A program made the translations under genes and the position numbers. Shown piece after piece: positions 7,172-16,347 of a stretch of DNA of 64,000 nt. This stretch comes from Mycolicibacterium austroafricanum (lineage in GTDB: Bacteria; Actinomycetota; Actinomycetes; Mycobacteriales; Mycobacteriaceae), in NCBI RefSeq assembly GCF_000612725.1, contig NZ_HG964452.1:624540-688539 (forward strand), given 5' to 3'. Below the pieces are notes generated by a model. That model was not told the origin of the DNA, searched no databases, and saw only the letters and a program-made list of their open reading frames with translations. The number at the start of each line of letters is the position of its first letter. Positions within the stretch are counted from its first letter, which is position 1.

Positions 7172-9604
7172 CCGCTCGCGGACACGCCACAATCTGCGGT
7201 GTTCTCCCAGCACACGGCCCTGCACCCACCAGATCACCTCGATGGCGACTGCGGCGGCCAGCCCGATTCCCAGCGCCATCGACGTGAGCGCCGTGTTCGA
7301 CGGGTCGAGGATGAACAGCTCGCGGGCCAGCGGGATGCTGAAGATGACGACATAGGCCAGACCGGACACCGCGACCAGCGCCACCCGCCACCATTCGTAG
7401 GGCCGCGCCACCACCGAGAGCACCCACACCCCGGCTACCAGCAGCGTGATCAGCGCCGCGGTGGACGCCTGCGTCTGCTCGGCCTCCGTCGCGGCCCGGC
7501 CCTGGTATGCCAGCAGGTACGACGTGAACGTCGCCGCGCCGACGACGATCCCCGAGGGCAGCGCCGAGGTCATCACCCGGCGCACGAAGCCGGGATGGGC
7601 GCGTTCGTTGTTGGGGGCCAGCGAAAGGACGAAGGCCGGGATGCCGATGGTGAACCAGGCCGCGATGGTGACGTGGATGGGCTGGAACGGGAACAGCAGC
7701 GGGTCGGAGCCGAACAGCTTCGCCGACAACCCGCCCAGGCCGACGAGCACCGCCAGCAGCACCGAGTAGACGGTCTTGGTGAGGAACAGGTTGGAGACGC
7801 GTTCGATGTTGCCGATCACCCTCCGGCCCTCGCCTACCACGTACGGCAGCGTGGCGAACTTGTTGTCCAACAACACGATCTGGGCCACCGCGCGCGACGC
7901 CGAGCTCCCCGAGCCCATCGCGACGCCGATGTCGGCGTCCTTGAGGGCGAGAACGTCGTTGACACCGTCGCCCGTCATCGCGACGGTGTGGCCACGGGAC
8001 TGCAGCGCGTGCACCATCGCGCGCTTCTGATCGGGCCGCACCCGGCCGAACGTGGTGCACTGCTCCAGCGTGTCGGCGAGGGCGTCGGGCTGATCCGGCA
8101 GCCTGCGCGCGTCCATCGTCTCACCCCCGAGACCGAGCGAGCCGGCCACCGCGCCCACCGACACGGCGTTGTCACCGGAGATGACCTTCACCGAAACTTT
8201 CTGCGACGCAAAGTAATCGAGGGTGTCGCGGGCGTCGGGGCGGATCCTCTGCTCGAGCACGACCAGCGCTGACGGGGTCACGGTGCCCGGCGCGTCCGGC
8301 GCGTCGACGGAGCGGTCGCTTGATCCGAGCAACAGCACGCGCAGGCCCTGCGCGCCGATCCGCTCGGCCTCCTCGGCGGCCGTCGAGGTCGGGTCCAGCA
8401 ACACATCGGGTGCCCCGATCACCCAGTTGCCGTGATCCCCATAGGAGGTACCGCTCCATTTGGTCGCGGACTTGAACGGGGCGGTGGCGGTCGCGGTCCA
8501 GCCGGGCGGCATCTTGTAGGCCTCCGCGATGGCGGCCATGCTGGCGTTGGGCCGGGGGTCGTCGGCGGCCAGCTGCGCCAGCACGTCGGCCACCGCGCCC
8601 ATCCCCCGGTCGCTTCGCTCCCCCCCTGCGAGCCGCGCATCGATCCTCTTCACCTCGCTGACCCGCATCCCGTTCTCGGTCAGCGTCCCCGTCTTGTCCG
8701 CGCACACCACGTCGACGCGGGCGAGGCCCTCGATCGCCGGCAGCTCGTTGACCAGGCACTGCCTGCGGCCCAGCCGGATCACCCCGACCGCGAACGCGAT
8801 CGAGGTCATCAGCACCAGCCCCTCGGGAACCATCGGCACCAGCGCCCCGACCATCGCGAGCACCGCGCGCCGCCACCCGGCGTCGGTGGTGAACAACTGT
8901 GTGTAGATGGTCAGCGCGCCCGCAGGCACCAGCAGGTAGGTGATGAACTGCAGAATCTTGTTGATCCCATTGCGCAGTTCGGATTTCACCAGGGTGAACT
9001 TGCTGGCCTCCTCCGCCAACTTCGCCGCGTAGGCCTCACGGCCGACCTTGGTGGCGCGGTAGGCGCCGCTGCCCGCGACGACGAAGCTTCCCGACATCAC
9101 GTGATCGTCGATGCCTTTCGCGATGGCGTCGGCCTCACCGGTCAGCAGGGATTCGTCGATCTCGAGGTTGGACTCCTCCAGGATCACGCCGTCCACCACG
9201 ATCTGGTCTCCTGGACCGAGCTCGATGACGTCGTCGAGCACGACCTCGCTGGGCGCCAGCGGCAACGAGACGGATCCGGTGCCGGATTTCCTGCGCACCA
9301 ACGGTTTCGCCTGTCCCACGATGGCGAGCTTGTCCAAGGTCTGCTTGGCACGCAGCTCCTGGATGATGCCGATCGCGCTGTTGGCGATGATGAGCAGACC
9401 GAACGCGCCGTTGATCACCGAACCGGTGGCCAGCACGATGATCAGCAGCACACCTAGGATCGCGTTGATGCGGGTGAACACGTTGCCGCGGACGATCTCC
9501 GAGACGCTGCGTGCCGCGCGGGTGGGGACGTCGTTGGTCTTACCCTCGGCGACGCGCTGCGCCACCTCGGCCTCGGACAGGCCGGTGACCACAGAAACCG
9601 TCAT
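7169..9604 (-). CDS. ctpE: P-type cation ATPase CtpE (calcium uptake)
   Basis: This 811-residue P-type ATPase matches Rv0908 in length and position. It shows the actuator-domain TGEAD, the phosphorylation motif D303-KTGT, the TGDGVND hinge and several membrane segments at both ends. CtpE has been reported as a calcium-specific uptake ATPase in M. smegmatis, linked to surface properties. ATG 9604 overlaps the stop of the upstream lipoprotein gene (ATGA), so it is translated within the echA6 operon. Upstream come echA6, the metallo-hydrolase and the serine hydrolase; downstream comes the antitoxin-like gene. No obvious defect is seen. Confidence 0.93.
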   Translation of the reverse strand: MTVSVVTGLSEAEVAQRVAEGKTNDVPTRAARSVSEIVRGNVFTRINAILGVLLIIVLATGSVINGAFGLLIIANSAIGIIQELRAKQTLDKLAIVGQAKPLVRRKSGTGSVSLPLAPSEVVLDDVIELGPGDQIVVDGVILEESNLEIDESLLTGEADAIAKGIDDHVMSGSFVVAGSGAYRATKVGREAYAAKLAEEASKFTLVKSELRNGINKILQFITYLLVPAGALTIYTQLFTTDAGWRRAVLAMVGALVPMVPEGLVLMTSIAFAVGVIRLGRRQCLVNELPAIEGLARVDVVCADKTGTLTENGMRVSEVKRIDARLAGGERSDRGMGAVADVLAQLAADDPRPNASMAAIAEAYKMPPGWTATATAPFKSATKWSGTSYGDHGNWVIGAPDVLLDPTSTAAEEAERIGAQGLRVLLLGSSDRSVDAPDAPGTVTPSALVVLEQRIRPDARDTLDYFASQKVSVKVISGDNAVSVGAVAGSLGLGGETMDARRLPDQPDALADTLEQCTTFGRVRPDQKRAMVHALQSRGHTVAMTGDGVNDVLALKDADIGVAMGSGSSASRAVAQIVLLDNKFATLPYVVGEGRRVIGNIERVSNLFLTKTVYSVLLAVLVGLGGLSAKLFGSDPLLFPFQPIHVTIAAWFTIGIPAFVLSLAPNNERAHPGFVRRVMTSALPSGIVVGAATFTSYLLAYQGRAATEAEQTQASTAALITLLVAGVWVLSVVARPYEWWRVALVAVSGLAYVVIFSIPLARELFILDPSNTALTSMALGIGLAAAVAIEVIWWVQGRVLGEHRRLWRVRER

Positions 9605-11196
9605 CGGGTGAAGACTCCCTTGCCCTCGTCGTCGAAATACTCCAGCGTCAGGGAGCCTGCATCGAACGTCGCCGCCGAAACCGTTCCGGGAGGGGCGTTC
9701 TCGGACGAGACCGGGAAAGTGAAGACGTTTCCGTCCCAGGGCTGCAGTTTGAACACACCGCGCGGGCCGAGTGCCAGCTCAAGGTGCCCGTCGCGTTCGG
9801 TGACCGTGGCGGGGCCCCAGTAATCGTTGCGGTACACGCCGGTGTAGGCCGCCAGCGGCCCGTGCGTCCGCGCGTTTGCGGGACGCTGCTGTCCGACCAG
9901 CGATCCCACCGGCTTGTCCATGTCCTCGAAAGCCTTGGCGTACAGCGCATACCAGTCCTGGCGGATCTCGCCGAACTGGACGAGATCGGCGAACTGGGCG
10001 GTCAGCGTCTCGGGAATACCGGTCGGGGTGGCGTTGGTCAGCGCGACGATCGCGACGTCCGCCGACGGCAGGAAGAGGACGTTGGTCGCGGCGCCGAGTT
10101 CGAAGGCCCCGGAATGGCTGAGCTGGGTGCGTGCGGCCGACGTGGTGCCCACGTTGAAGCCGTATCCGTAGAAGCCGGACCGCATCGCCGGTTCGCTGCC
10201 GCGGGACGAGGTCACCTGTGGGGTGATCGCGGGCAGCAGCGCCGTCGGATCGATGAGCTGGTTGCCATCGTGCCGCCCGTCGGCCAGCACCATCGCCATC
10301 CACCGCGTCATGTCATTGACCGACGAACTCGCTCCGCCGGCGGGCGACTGGGCCTGTGCGTCACGGACGAACCGCGGTTGGTATCCGCCGTCAATGCGGA
10401 TGTGCCCCACCGCCCTGTCCCGCCGGGACTCGTAGTCGCTGAACCGGTAGCTCGTCGCACCCATTCCCAACGGGCGCAGCAGGGTGTCGGCGGCGAGATC
10501 CTCCCAGCTCTTCCCGGCACCCGTCGCCACCGCTTCGGCACCGGCGGTCAATCCGAAGTTGGTGTAGGCGTATGACGTCCGGAACTGGTCGAGTGGGAGC
10601 TGGCGCAGCCGCTCCAGCACCTGGCGACGGTCGTAGCCGAGGTCTTCGAGCTGATCTCCGGCGTGGTCGGGCAGTCCGGAGCGGTGCGAGAACATGTCAC
10701 CGACCGTGACCATCTGCGTGACGGCCGGATCGGAAAGGGCGAACCAGGGCAACCGTGACACGATCGGGGTGTCCCAGCTGACCTGGTTCTGCCCGACCAG
10801 CGCCGCCACCGCCGTCGCGCTCAGCGGTTTGGACAGCGAGGCCAGCTGGAACACGGTGTCGGCATCGACCTCGTTGTGAGGCTCGTCGGACATCGTGTTG
10901 TTTCTGACGCCGAAACCCTTGGCGTACACAGCTTTTCCTCCGTGTACCACCGCCACCGCCATCCCTGGAATGCCTGATTTGGACATCAGGTCCTCGGCGA
11001 GGCCGTCGAGTTTCGCAACGGCATCGGCGACCGCGTTCTCCGGCAGCGGCATCGCAGGCACCAGCGGGGGTGGCACGTCGGATGCCGGGCTGGGCGCCGG
11101 CGTGCTCGACGCGGCGGGTTCGGCGCCTTCGGTGCCGCACCCGGCCAGCAGTGCGGCCGTCAGCGCGAGCGCGGCCACCCGGGCCCGGGGTTTCAT
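9601..11196 (-). CDS. Beta-lactamase-family serine hydrolase lipoprotein, Rv0907-like
   Basis: This 531-residue protein starts [21 protein letters not shown], a lipoprotein signal with lipobox LAGC, so it is probably anchored on the outer face of the membrane. Penicillin-binding-like motifs follow: S-L-S-K in FQLASLSKP and Y-T-N in YAYTNFG. Family members are class C beta-lactamase-like esterases or peptidases; true beta-lactamase activity is not implied. ATG 11196 was chosen because it begins the signal peptide; an in-frame extension upstream is Arg-rich and has no sense as a leader. The gene lies 28 bases after the metallo-hydrolase and overlaps ctpE. Confidence 0.87.
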   Translation of the reverse strand: MKPRARVAALALTAALLAGCGTEGAEPAASSTPAPSPASDVPPPLVPAMPLPENAVADAVAKLDGLAEDLMSKSGIPGMAVAVVHGGKAVYAKGFGVRNNTMSDEPHNEVDADTVFQLASLSKPLSATAVAALVGQNQVSWDTPIVSRLPWFALSDPAVTQMVTVGDMFSHRSGLPDHAGDQLEDLGYDRRQVLERLRQLPLDQFRTSYAYTNFGLTAGAEAVATGAGKSWEDLAADTLLRPLGMGATSYRFSDYESRRDRAVGHIRIDGGYQPRFVRDAQAQSPAGGASSSVNDMTRWMAMVLADGRHDGNQLIDPTALLPAITPQVTSSRGSEPAMRSGFYGYGFNVGTTSAARTQLSHSGAFELGAATNVLFLPSADVAIVALTNATPTGIPETLTAQFADLVQFGEIRQDWYALYAKAFEDMDKPVGSLVGQQRPANARTHGPLAAYTGVYRNDYWGPATVTERDGHLELALGPRGVFKLQPWDGNVFTFPVSSENAPPGTVSAATFDAGSLTLEYFDDEGKGVFTR

Positions 11197-11224
11197 GGTC
11201 AGCACCGTAACGCGTCGAGGCGCC

Positions 11225-12340
11225 CTAGAACCGCCACCACGGGTCGAATGTCGACTCCGGGACCACCCGCTGGCCCGGCATCGGCACCGCGACACGCACC
11301 CGCTCGGCGTCGGCGGCGGTCAGCAGGCGCTCGGCCGGCTCGGCCCACGGATGCGGCGCCAGCCGGAACGTCGCCCAGTGGATCGGCACCATCAGGCTGT
11401 TGTCGACGTCGGCCAGGTCGAGGTGGGCCCGCACCGCTTCCTCGGGGTTCATGTGGATGTCGGCGAACGCCGGGTGGTAGGCGCCGATCGGCAGCAGCGT
11501 GAGATCGAACGGACCGTGCTCGGCGCCGATCTCGGCGAAGCTCTTCGTGTAGCCGGTGTCGCCGCCGAAGAACGCCTTGTGCGTCGGCCCGGTGACCACC
11601 CACGACGACCACAGCGTGGAGTCGCGGGCGAACAGCCGTCCGGAGAAGTGCCGCGCCGGTGTGCAGATCAGGGTCAGGTCCCCGATGCGGTGGGCCTCGT
11701 TCCAGTCCAGCTCGACGATGCGGCTCTCGGGGATGCCCCATTTGCGGAGGTGAGCGCCGATGCCCAGCGGTACCACGAACGGGGCGCGCTGGGTGTGCGC
11801 GAGCGCGACGATGGTGTCGATGTCGAGATGGTCGTAGTGGTCGTGGCTGATGATGACGGCGTCGACCGCGGGCAGCGCCTCGATCAGGACAGGCACATCG
11901 TGCATCCGCTGCGGGCCGACCGCGCGCGACGGGGAGCACCGGTTGCTCCACACCGGGTCGGCGAGCACGCGGTAGCCGTCGACCTCGATCAATGTGCTGG
12001 AGTGGCCGTACCAGCTGGCTGCGGCGGGCGCAGGCGTCGGATCGACCACCGGCGGGTCGGCCAGCGGGATGGGGCCCGGCGGCGTGCCCTGCGACGCGAA
12101 GTTGGCGAGGTCACGCAGCAGCATGCGCTGCAGGTCGCGGTCCATCGTGATGCCGGACGGCGGCTCCAGGTTGACGAACTTCCCGTCCTGGTAGTGCGGC
12201 GAGCGGCGCGCGACCGGCGCGATCTCCGGCGGGGTGGCGCCGAGTGCGGCGGGAGTCCCCTGCAGCGCCCGCAGCACCCACCCGCCGGCGAACAGCGAGG
12301 CCGTCCCGAACCCGAATCTCAGCGCCGTCCGCACCTCCAT
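11225..12340 (-). CDS. Metallo-beta-lactamase-fold hydrolase, Rv0906-like (NAPE-PLD type)
   Basis: This 371-residue protein has the metallo-beta-lactamase signature SHDHYDHLD, a WYGHSSTLIE strand near the domain start, FFGGDTGY for the next metal ligand, and a distal PIHWATF histidine. This pattern is of the NAPE-phospholipase-D/UlaG type, dinuclear metal hydrolases that include phosphodiesterases. The N-terminus (VRTALRFGFGTASLFAGGWVL) is hydrophobic and may be a membrane anchor or signal. ATG 12340 overlaps the echA6 stop by one base (TGATG). Position and size match Rv0906. Confidence 0.87.
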   Translation of the reverse strand: MEVRTALRFGFGTASLFAGGWVLRALQGTPAALGATPPEIAPVARRSPHYQDGKFVNLEPPSGITMDRDLQRMLLRDLANFASQGTPPGPIPLADPPVVDPTPAPAAASWYGHSSTLIEVDGYRVLADPVWSNRCSPSRAVGPQRMHDVPVLIEALPAVDAVIISHDHYDHLDIDTIVALAHTQRAPFVVPLGIGAHLRKWGIPESRIVELDWNEAHRIGDLTLICTPARHFSGRLFARDSTLWSSWVVTGPTHKAFFGGDTGYTKSFAEIGAEHGPFDLTLLPIGAYHPAFADIHMNPEEAVRAHLDLADVDNSLMVPIHWATFRLAPHPWAEPAERLLTAADAERVRVAVPMPGQRVVPESTFDPWWRF

Positions 12341-13074
12341 CAGGCGCCCTGAAACCTCGGGGGCCGCTTCTCGATGCGCGCCACCTGCGCCTCGATGATG
12401 TCCTGGCTGGACCAGGCGCGGTCGAAGAGTTCCTGATGCGCGGGCCACGGCTCCTCGTAGGCGCCGTCGTCGTTGAGGACCCGCTTGGCGTGCTGCAGTG
12501 CCAGCGGAGCGAACCCGGCGATCTCCTGCGCCCAGGCCTGCGCGTCGGCCAGCGTGCCGATCCTGTTGGCCATCCCGGTGTGCAACGCCATGTCCGCGGT
12601 GAGCCGCTCCGCGGCCAGCAACATGCCTCTGGCCCGGCCCGCGCCCACCAGCGACGTCAACCGGCGGATGCTCCAATTGTCCAGGGCGATACCGTATTTC
12701 GCGACGGGGAACTGGAAGTAGGCTTCCGGTGCCACCACCCGCAGGTCGCAGATCATCGACAGGATGACGCCCGCGCCGATCGCCGGGCCGTTGACCGCGC
12801 CGATGACGGGAAACGGAGCCCTGTCGATCGCCAGGTTGAGCTCCCTAGCCTTGTCGGGCAGCTCGTCGGCGACACCCTGGCCGCCGGACAGGTCCGCCCC
12901 GGAGCTGAACACGTGGCCCGCCCCGGTGAGGACCATCGCGCGGACCTCCTCGGCGGCTGCCTTCTCGATCGCCTCACGCAGACCGTCCACCAGCTCTGCG
13001 TTCAGCGCGTTGCGCCGTTCGGGTCGTTGTAGCTCCAGCGTCATCACATTGCCGTCGCGGGTCACTCCGATCAT
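12340..13074 (-). CDS. echA6: Enoyl-CoA hydratase-family protein EchA6
   Basis: This protein of 244 residues aligns closely from memory with Rv0905: [48 protein letters not shown] and a KRPP.FQGA C-terminus. M. tuberculosis EchA6 is reported to be non-catalytic, binding long acyl-CoAs and feeding them to FAS-II for mycolate synthesis. I start at ATG 13074, as in Rv0905, rather than the in-frame GTG 13080: the sequence upstream has no Shine-Dalgarno, but TAGGCT ends six bases before this ATG. It heads a six-gene operon and is divergent from accD3. Confidence 0.93.
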   Translation of the reverse strand: MIGVTRDGNVMTLELQRPERRNALNAELVDGLREAIEKAAAEEVRAMVLTGAGHVFSSGADLSGGQGVADELPDKARELNLAIDRAPFPVIGAVNGPAIGAGVILSMICDLRVVAPEAYFQFPVAKYGIALDNWSIRRLTSLVGAGRARGMLLAAERLTADMALHTGMANRIGTLADAQAWAQEIAGFAPLALQHAKRVLNDDGAYEEPWPAHQELFDRAWSSQDIIEAQVARIEKRPPRFQGA

Positions 13075-13086
13075 CAGCACAGCCTA
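13075..13086 (-). promoter_or_regulatory. Putative leaderless promoter of echA6
   Basis: On the minus strand the box TAGGCT (13086-13081) is followed by exactly six bases and ATG 13074. The TANNNT-N6-ATG arrangement is that of leaderless mycobacterial mRNAs. No Shine-Dalgarno is present. It nearly abuts the oppositely oriented accD3 box. Confidence 0.5.
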
Positions 13087-13088
13087 GT

Positions 13089-13100
13089 TAACCTTTCCCT
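13089..13100 (+). promoter_or_regulatory. Putative leaderless promoter of accD3
   Basis: TAACCT (13089-13094) is followed by six bases and GTG 13101, the TANNNT-N6-start pattern. Only two bases separate it from the echA6 box on the other strand, and a GTTAAC palindrome (13087-13092) lies between the genes. Confidence 0.5.
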
Positions 13101-14573
13101 GTGAGCCGGATCCGCGCCCTGGCACTTCGTGACGCATTGCTGGACGAAGGGTCGTTCGCCAGCTGGGACGGGCCGCCGCTGGCCGTCCCGACGTCCGCCG
13201 AATACCGCAGGGAACTGGCCGAGGCCGAGGCCGCGACCGGCCTCGACGAATCGGTGCTGACCGGCGAGGGCCGGGTGTTCGGCCGGCGCGTGGCGCTGAT
13301 CGCGTGCGAGTTCGACTTCCTGGCCGGGTCGATCGGGGTGGCGGCCGCCGAACGCATCATCGCGGCGGTACAGAAGGCGACCGCCGAGAGGCTGCCGCTG
13401 CTGGCCTCACCGAGTTCGGGCGGTACCCGCATGCAGGAGGGCACCGTCGCGTTCCTGCAGATGGTCAAGATCGCCGCCGCCGTCGAGCTGCACAAGAAGG
13501 CGCACCTGCCCTACCTGGTGTACCTGCGCCACCCCACCACCGGCGGGGTGTTCGCGTCCTGGGGTTCGCTCGGGCACGTGACCGCCGCCGAGCCCGGCGC
13601 GCTGATCGGGTTCCTCGGGCCGCGGGTGTACGAGCACCTCTACGGCGAGCCCTTTCCCGCGGGTATCCAGACCGCCGAGAACCTGCACCGCCACGGCGTC
13701 GTCGACGCCGTCATCCCGCCGGGAATCCTGCGCGCCACGTTGGACCGCGCCCTGAGGGTCGTTTCGGACGCCCCCGACGTGCCACCCGCCGCGCCAGACG
13801 CTGAACCGCTGCCGGACGTCCCGGCCTGGGAGTCGGTGGAGATCTCGCGACGCCCGGACCGCCCGGGGGTCAGTGCGCTGCTGCGGTACGGAACCACAGA
13901 CCGGGTGCTGCTGTCAGGCACGGGGCAGGGTGAGGCGGCGACGACGCTGCTGGCGCTGGCGCGGTTCGGCGGGCAGCCGGCGGTCGTGCTCGGACAGCAG
14001 CGGGTGGTCGGCGGCCTGGTCGGCCCGGCCGCGCTTCGCGAGGCGCGACGCGGCATGGCGCTGGCCGCCGGACTGAAGCTGCCGCTGGTCCTGGTCATCG
14101 ACACCGCGGGCCCGGCGCTCTCGACCGAGGCCGAGGAGGGTGGGCTGGCCGGTGAGATCGCGCGCTGCCTGGCCGAACTGGTCACCCTCGACACCCCGAC
14201 GGTCTCGGTGCTGCTCGGCCAGGGCAGCGGCGGCCCCGCGCTGGCGATGGTGCCCGCCGACCGGGTGTTGGCCGCGCTGCACGGCTGGCTGGCGCCGCTA
14301 CCGCCGGAGGGGGCCAGCGCGATCGTCTTCCGCGACGTCGACCACGCCCCGGAACTGGCTGCCGCGCAAGGCATTCGGTCGGCAGATCTGCTGCGCAACG
14401 GCATCGTCGACGCGATCGTGCCCGAACATCCCGACGCCGCCGACGAGCCGCAGGCATTCACCCAGCGGCTGTCGGCCACCATCGCGGTCGAACTGCACCG
14501 GCTGCGCACGGTGCCCGACGAGCAGCGACTGGCCGCGCGGCTGGAGCGCTACCGCCGCATCGGCCTCCCCTGA
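13101..14573 (+). CDS. accD3: Acyl-CoA carboxylase carboxyltransferase subunit AccD3
   Basis: This 490-residue protein corresponds to Rv0904c, the carboxyltransferase (beta/alpha fused) subunit of a biotin-dependent acyl-CoA carboxylase. It has two crotonase-like halves. The first contains SSGGTRMQEGT, typical of AccD acyl-CoA binding, and HPTTGGVFAS for the second glycine-rich loop; the second carries LVIDTAGP and LGQGSGGPALAMVPAD. The partner AccA biotin carboxylase is not in this window. GTG 13101 is supported by the leaderless box directly upstream. Its natural neighbour echA6 is divergent with only 26 bases between starts. Confidence 0.9.
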   Translation: MSRIRALALRDALLDEGSFASWDGPPLAVPTSAEYRRELAEAEAATGLDESVLTGEGRVFGRRVALIACEFDFLAGSIGVAAAERIIAAVQKATAERLPLLASPSSGGTRMQEGTVAFLQMVKIAAAVELHKKAHLPYLVYLRHPTTGGVFASWGSLGHVTAAEPGALIGFLGPRVYEHLYGEPFPAGIQTAENLHRHGVVDAVIPPGILRATLDRALRVVSDAPDVPPAAPDAEPLPDVPAWESVEISRRPDRPGVSALLRYGTTDRVLLSGTGQGEAATTLLALARFGGQPAVVLGQQRVVGGLVGPAALREARRGMALAAGLKLPLVLVIDTAGPALSTEAEEGGLAGEIARCLAELVTLDTPTVSVLLGQGSGGPALAMVPADRVLAALHGWLAPLPPEGASAIVFRDVDHAPELAAAQGIRSADLLRNGIVDAIVPEHPDAADEPQAFTQRLSATIAVELHRLRTVPDEQRLAARLERYRRIGLP

Positions 14574-14586
14574 CCGCCGAAATCGG

Positions 14587-16260
14587 CTACGACGCCACGA
14601 TCTCGGGCATGGTGCCTACCGGGGCGGCCGAGATGAGCCCGGCGAAGTAGGAACCCACCCACATCCACAGGCCGGATTGCAGGCGCAGCGAGCTGCGACC
14701 GAGATCGACATCTCTGTCCGCGTAGGCCAGCATGCTCGACAGTGTCGCGGCCTTGGTGACCATCAAGAAGGCCGAGCTCAGGTCGACGAGAGCGTTGTAG
14801 GTCGTCGGTGAGAAACCACCGGTCAGTCCAGTGATGACCTTCCACACGGAGCGGCCCACGCCTGCCGCCCCCTCGATGAACTTCGTCCAGACCGCCATCT
14901 CCCCCCAACGCAGAGTCGCCGGAGCGTCGAGACGGTCGAGTGCGCTGTCGTAACGAGTGGCCAGTTCCAGCGGAAAAGCAGTCGAGTTGCAGTCGAGGAA
15001 TCCAGCGCAGGTAAGGGAGTCTTTTCTCGACGGGACACCTGGAGGCGGATTTTCCAGCACGAATTCCAGATAGCCCCGGTTGTACCCGTAGAGGAAGAGC
15101 TGCACGGGCACCGCGATGCGCGCCACCGTCCTGACCACCCACGGATGCTTGCCGGCCGCCGCCTTGTTGAGGAACGTCGCCAAGGCGTCGAAGAGCCGGA
15201 TTGCGATCGCCGCCGGGGCGAGCGTGGCGGTGGCAGCCTCATCGAGGGGGCGCTCGTCGCGGCTGTCATCGGCCGGCGCCGGCGTATCGGCGCCAGTTGC
15301 GTTGTCGCGCAGACTGTCCCGTAGCCAGAGTCCGCCGAAATAGCCTGACGCCGTCAGGTTGCCCAGAAGCAGGCGCGCCTCTTCGGGCTGCACGTTCGGA
15401 TTCACCAGGGCGTCGAGACTTGCCACCGCGAGGTCGCCGAAGAAGAAGCGCGCATTGTCCGTCGGGTCACCGCCTCGGGCCAGGTAGTCGGCGACGAAGC
15501 CCTCCATGAAGTCGGTTGAAACCGTGAACGACGAGCCCTCGGTGACGGGCATCGGCGGCAGATCCACCACGGCCGTGTCCGACACCGAGTCGGCGTCGTC
15601 TTGCACCGACGGCGGCCCTTCGGCGACGGCCACAGGACCTGGGAGCACGACTGCCTGCCGCTTCACAACGGACTCACGGTGGGCGCCCGCGAGCAGTGTC
15701 CAGACGGCGCCAGGAGTATCTGGTGTCTGCGGCTCGTCTTCGGAGGGACCTGGGGGCGCACCGTCGGCAACGTCGACGGTGACCATGGGAACCGGTGTCG
15801 GTACCACCTCGGCCGTCGAGGCAACAGCCGTTTCCGAGGACACTTCCGACGGGATCGACTGGTGTGGGCTCGACATCTCCGGGGTGGCCGTCGACGGGTC
15901 AGCCTCGGCCAGTCGCGAAGCGCGCGCTTCAAGCCGACCGCGTGAGCTGGAGGATCGGGCAGCCGGCTTCGCCTGCGGGGTCTCGGGTGTCTCGGCATCC
16001 GGGGAACCGGCCCGCGACGCGTCCTGTGCGTCATCGGAGGAGTCCGGGGATCGGTGGTCGCCTGCGGCAGAGGATGAGGTGCTCGGCTGCACCGTCCCGC
16101 GATCGTCGGTCGACGCGCTGCCGACCGACTCTGACGTCTCTGCGGAGGATTCGGTATCCGGTGCGGCGGAGGCGACGCCGTGCCCCGAGAACACGACAGC
16201 CCCCAACCCGAGCGCGACCGCCAGTCCCCCGACACGTCCGACGTAGCTCGACGCTCCCAC
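14587..16260 (-). CDS. Secreted protein of unknown function with mycobacterial VGRVG-type leader
   Basis: This 557-residue protein starts with a signal peptide built on VGRVGGLAVALGLGAVVFSG followed by an Ala-rich cleavage region. Residues from about 35 to 260 are low-complexity Ser/Asp/Glu/Pro-rich. Residues from about 260 to 557 form a globular, mostly helical domain with LFLYGYNRGYLEF and two cysteines (TCAGFLDCN), a possible disulphide. I do not recognise the C-terminal domain. The same leader occurs in the split gene at 32.0 kb and the GH1 fusion at 62.1 kb. GTG 16260 is preceded by a good AGGAGGA. The gene is convergent with accD3, 13 bases away. Confidence 0.75.
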   Translation of the reverse strand: MGASSYVGRVGGLAVALGLGAVVFSGHGVASAAPDTESSAETSESVGSASTDDRGTVQPSTSSSAAGDHRSPDSSDDAQDASRAGSPDAETPETPQAKPAARSSSSRGRLEARASRLAEADPSTATPEMSSPHQSIPSEVSSETAVASTAEVVPTPVPMVTVDVADGAPPGPSEDEPQTPDTPGAVWTLLAGAHRESVVKRQAVVLPGPVAVAEGPPSVQDDADSVSDTAVVDLPPMPVTEGSSFTVSTDFMEGFVADYLARGGDPTDNARFFFGDLAVASLDALVNPNVQPEEARLLLGNLTASGYFGGLWLRDSLRDNATGADTPAPADDSRDERPLDEAATATLAPAAIAIRLFDALATFLNKAAAGKHPWVVRTVARIAVPVQLFLYGYNRGYLEFVLENPPPGVPSRKDSLTCAGFLDCNSTAFPLELATRYDSALDRLDAPATLRWGEMAVWTKFIEGAAGVGRSVWKVITGLTGGFSPTTYNALVDLSSAFLMVTKAATLSSMLAYADRDVDLGRSSLRLQSGLWMWVGSYFAGLISAAPVGTMPEIVAS

Positions 16261-16347
16261 GCTTCCTCCTACATGACGGGGCTGACTCCTTCGCCGACGC
16301 TATAACCGACTCTGTCTCGATATCGGGTCTTCGACCAACACGCCGAA

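Noticed and set aside
9601..11196. Calling the serine hydrolase a true beta-lactamase
   Set aside because: SxxK and YxN motifs are shared by esterases and peptidases; substrate cannot be told from sequence.
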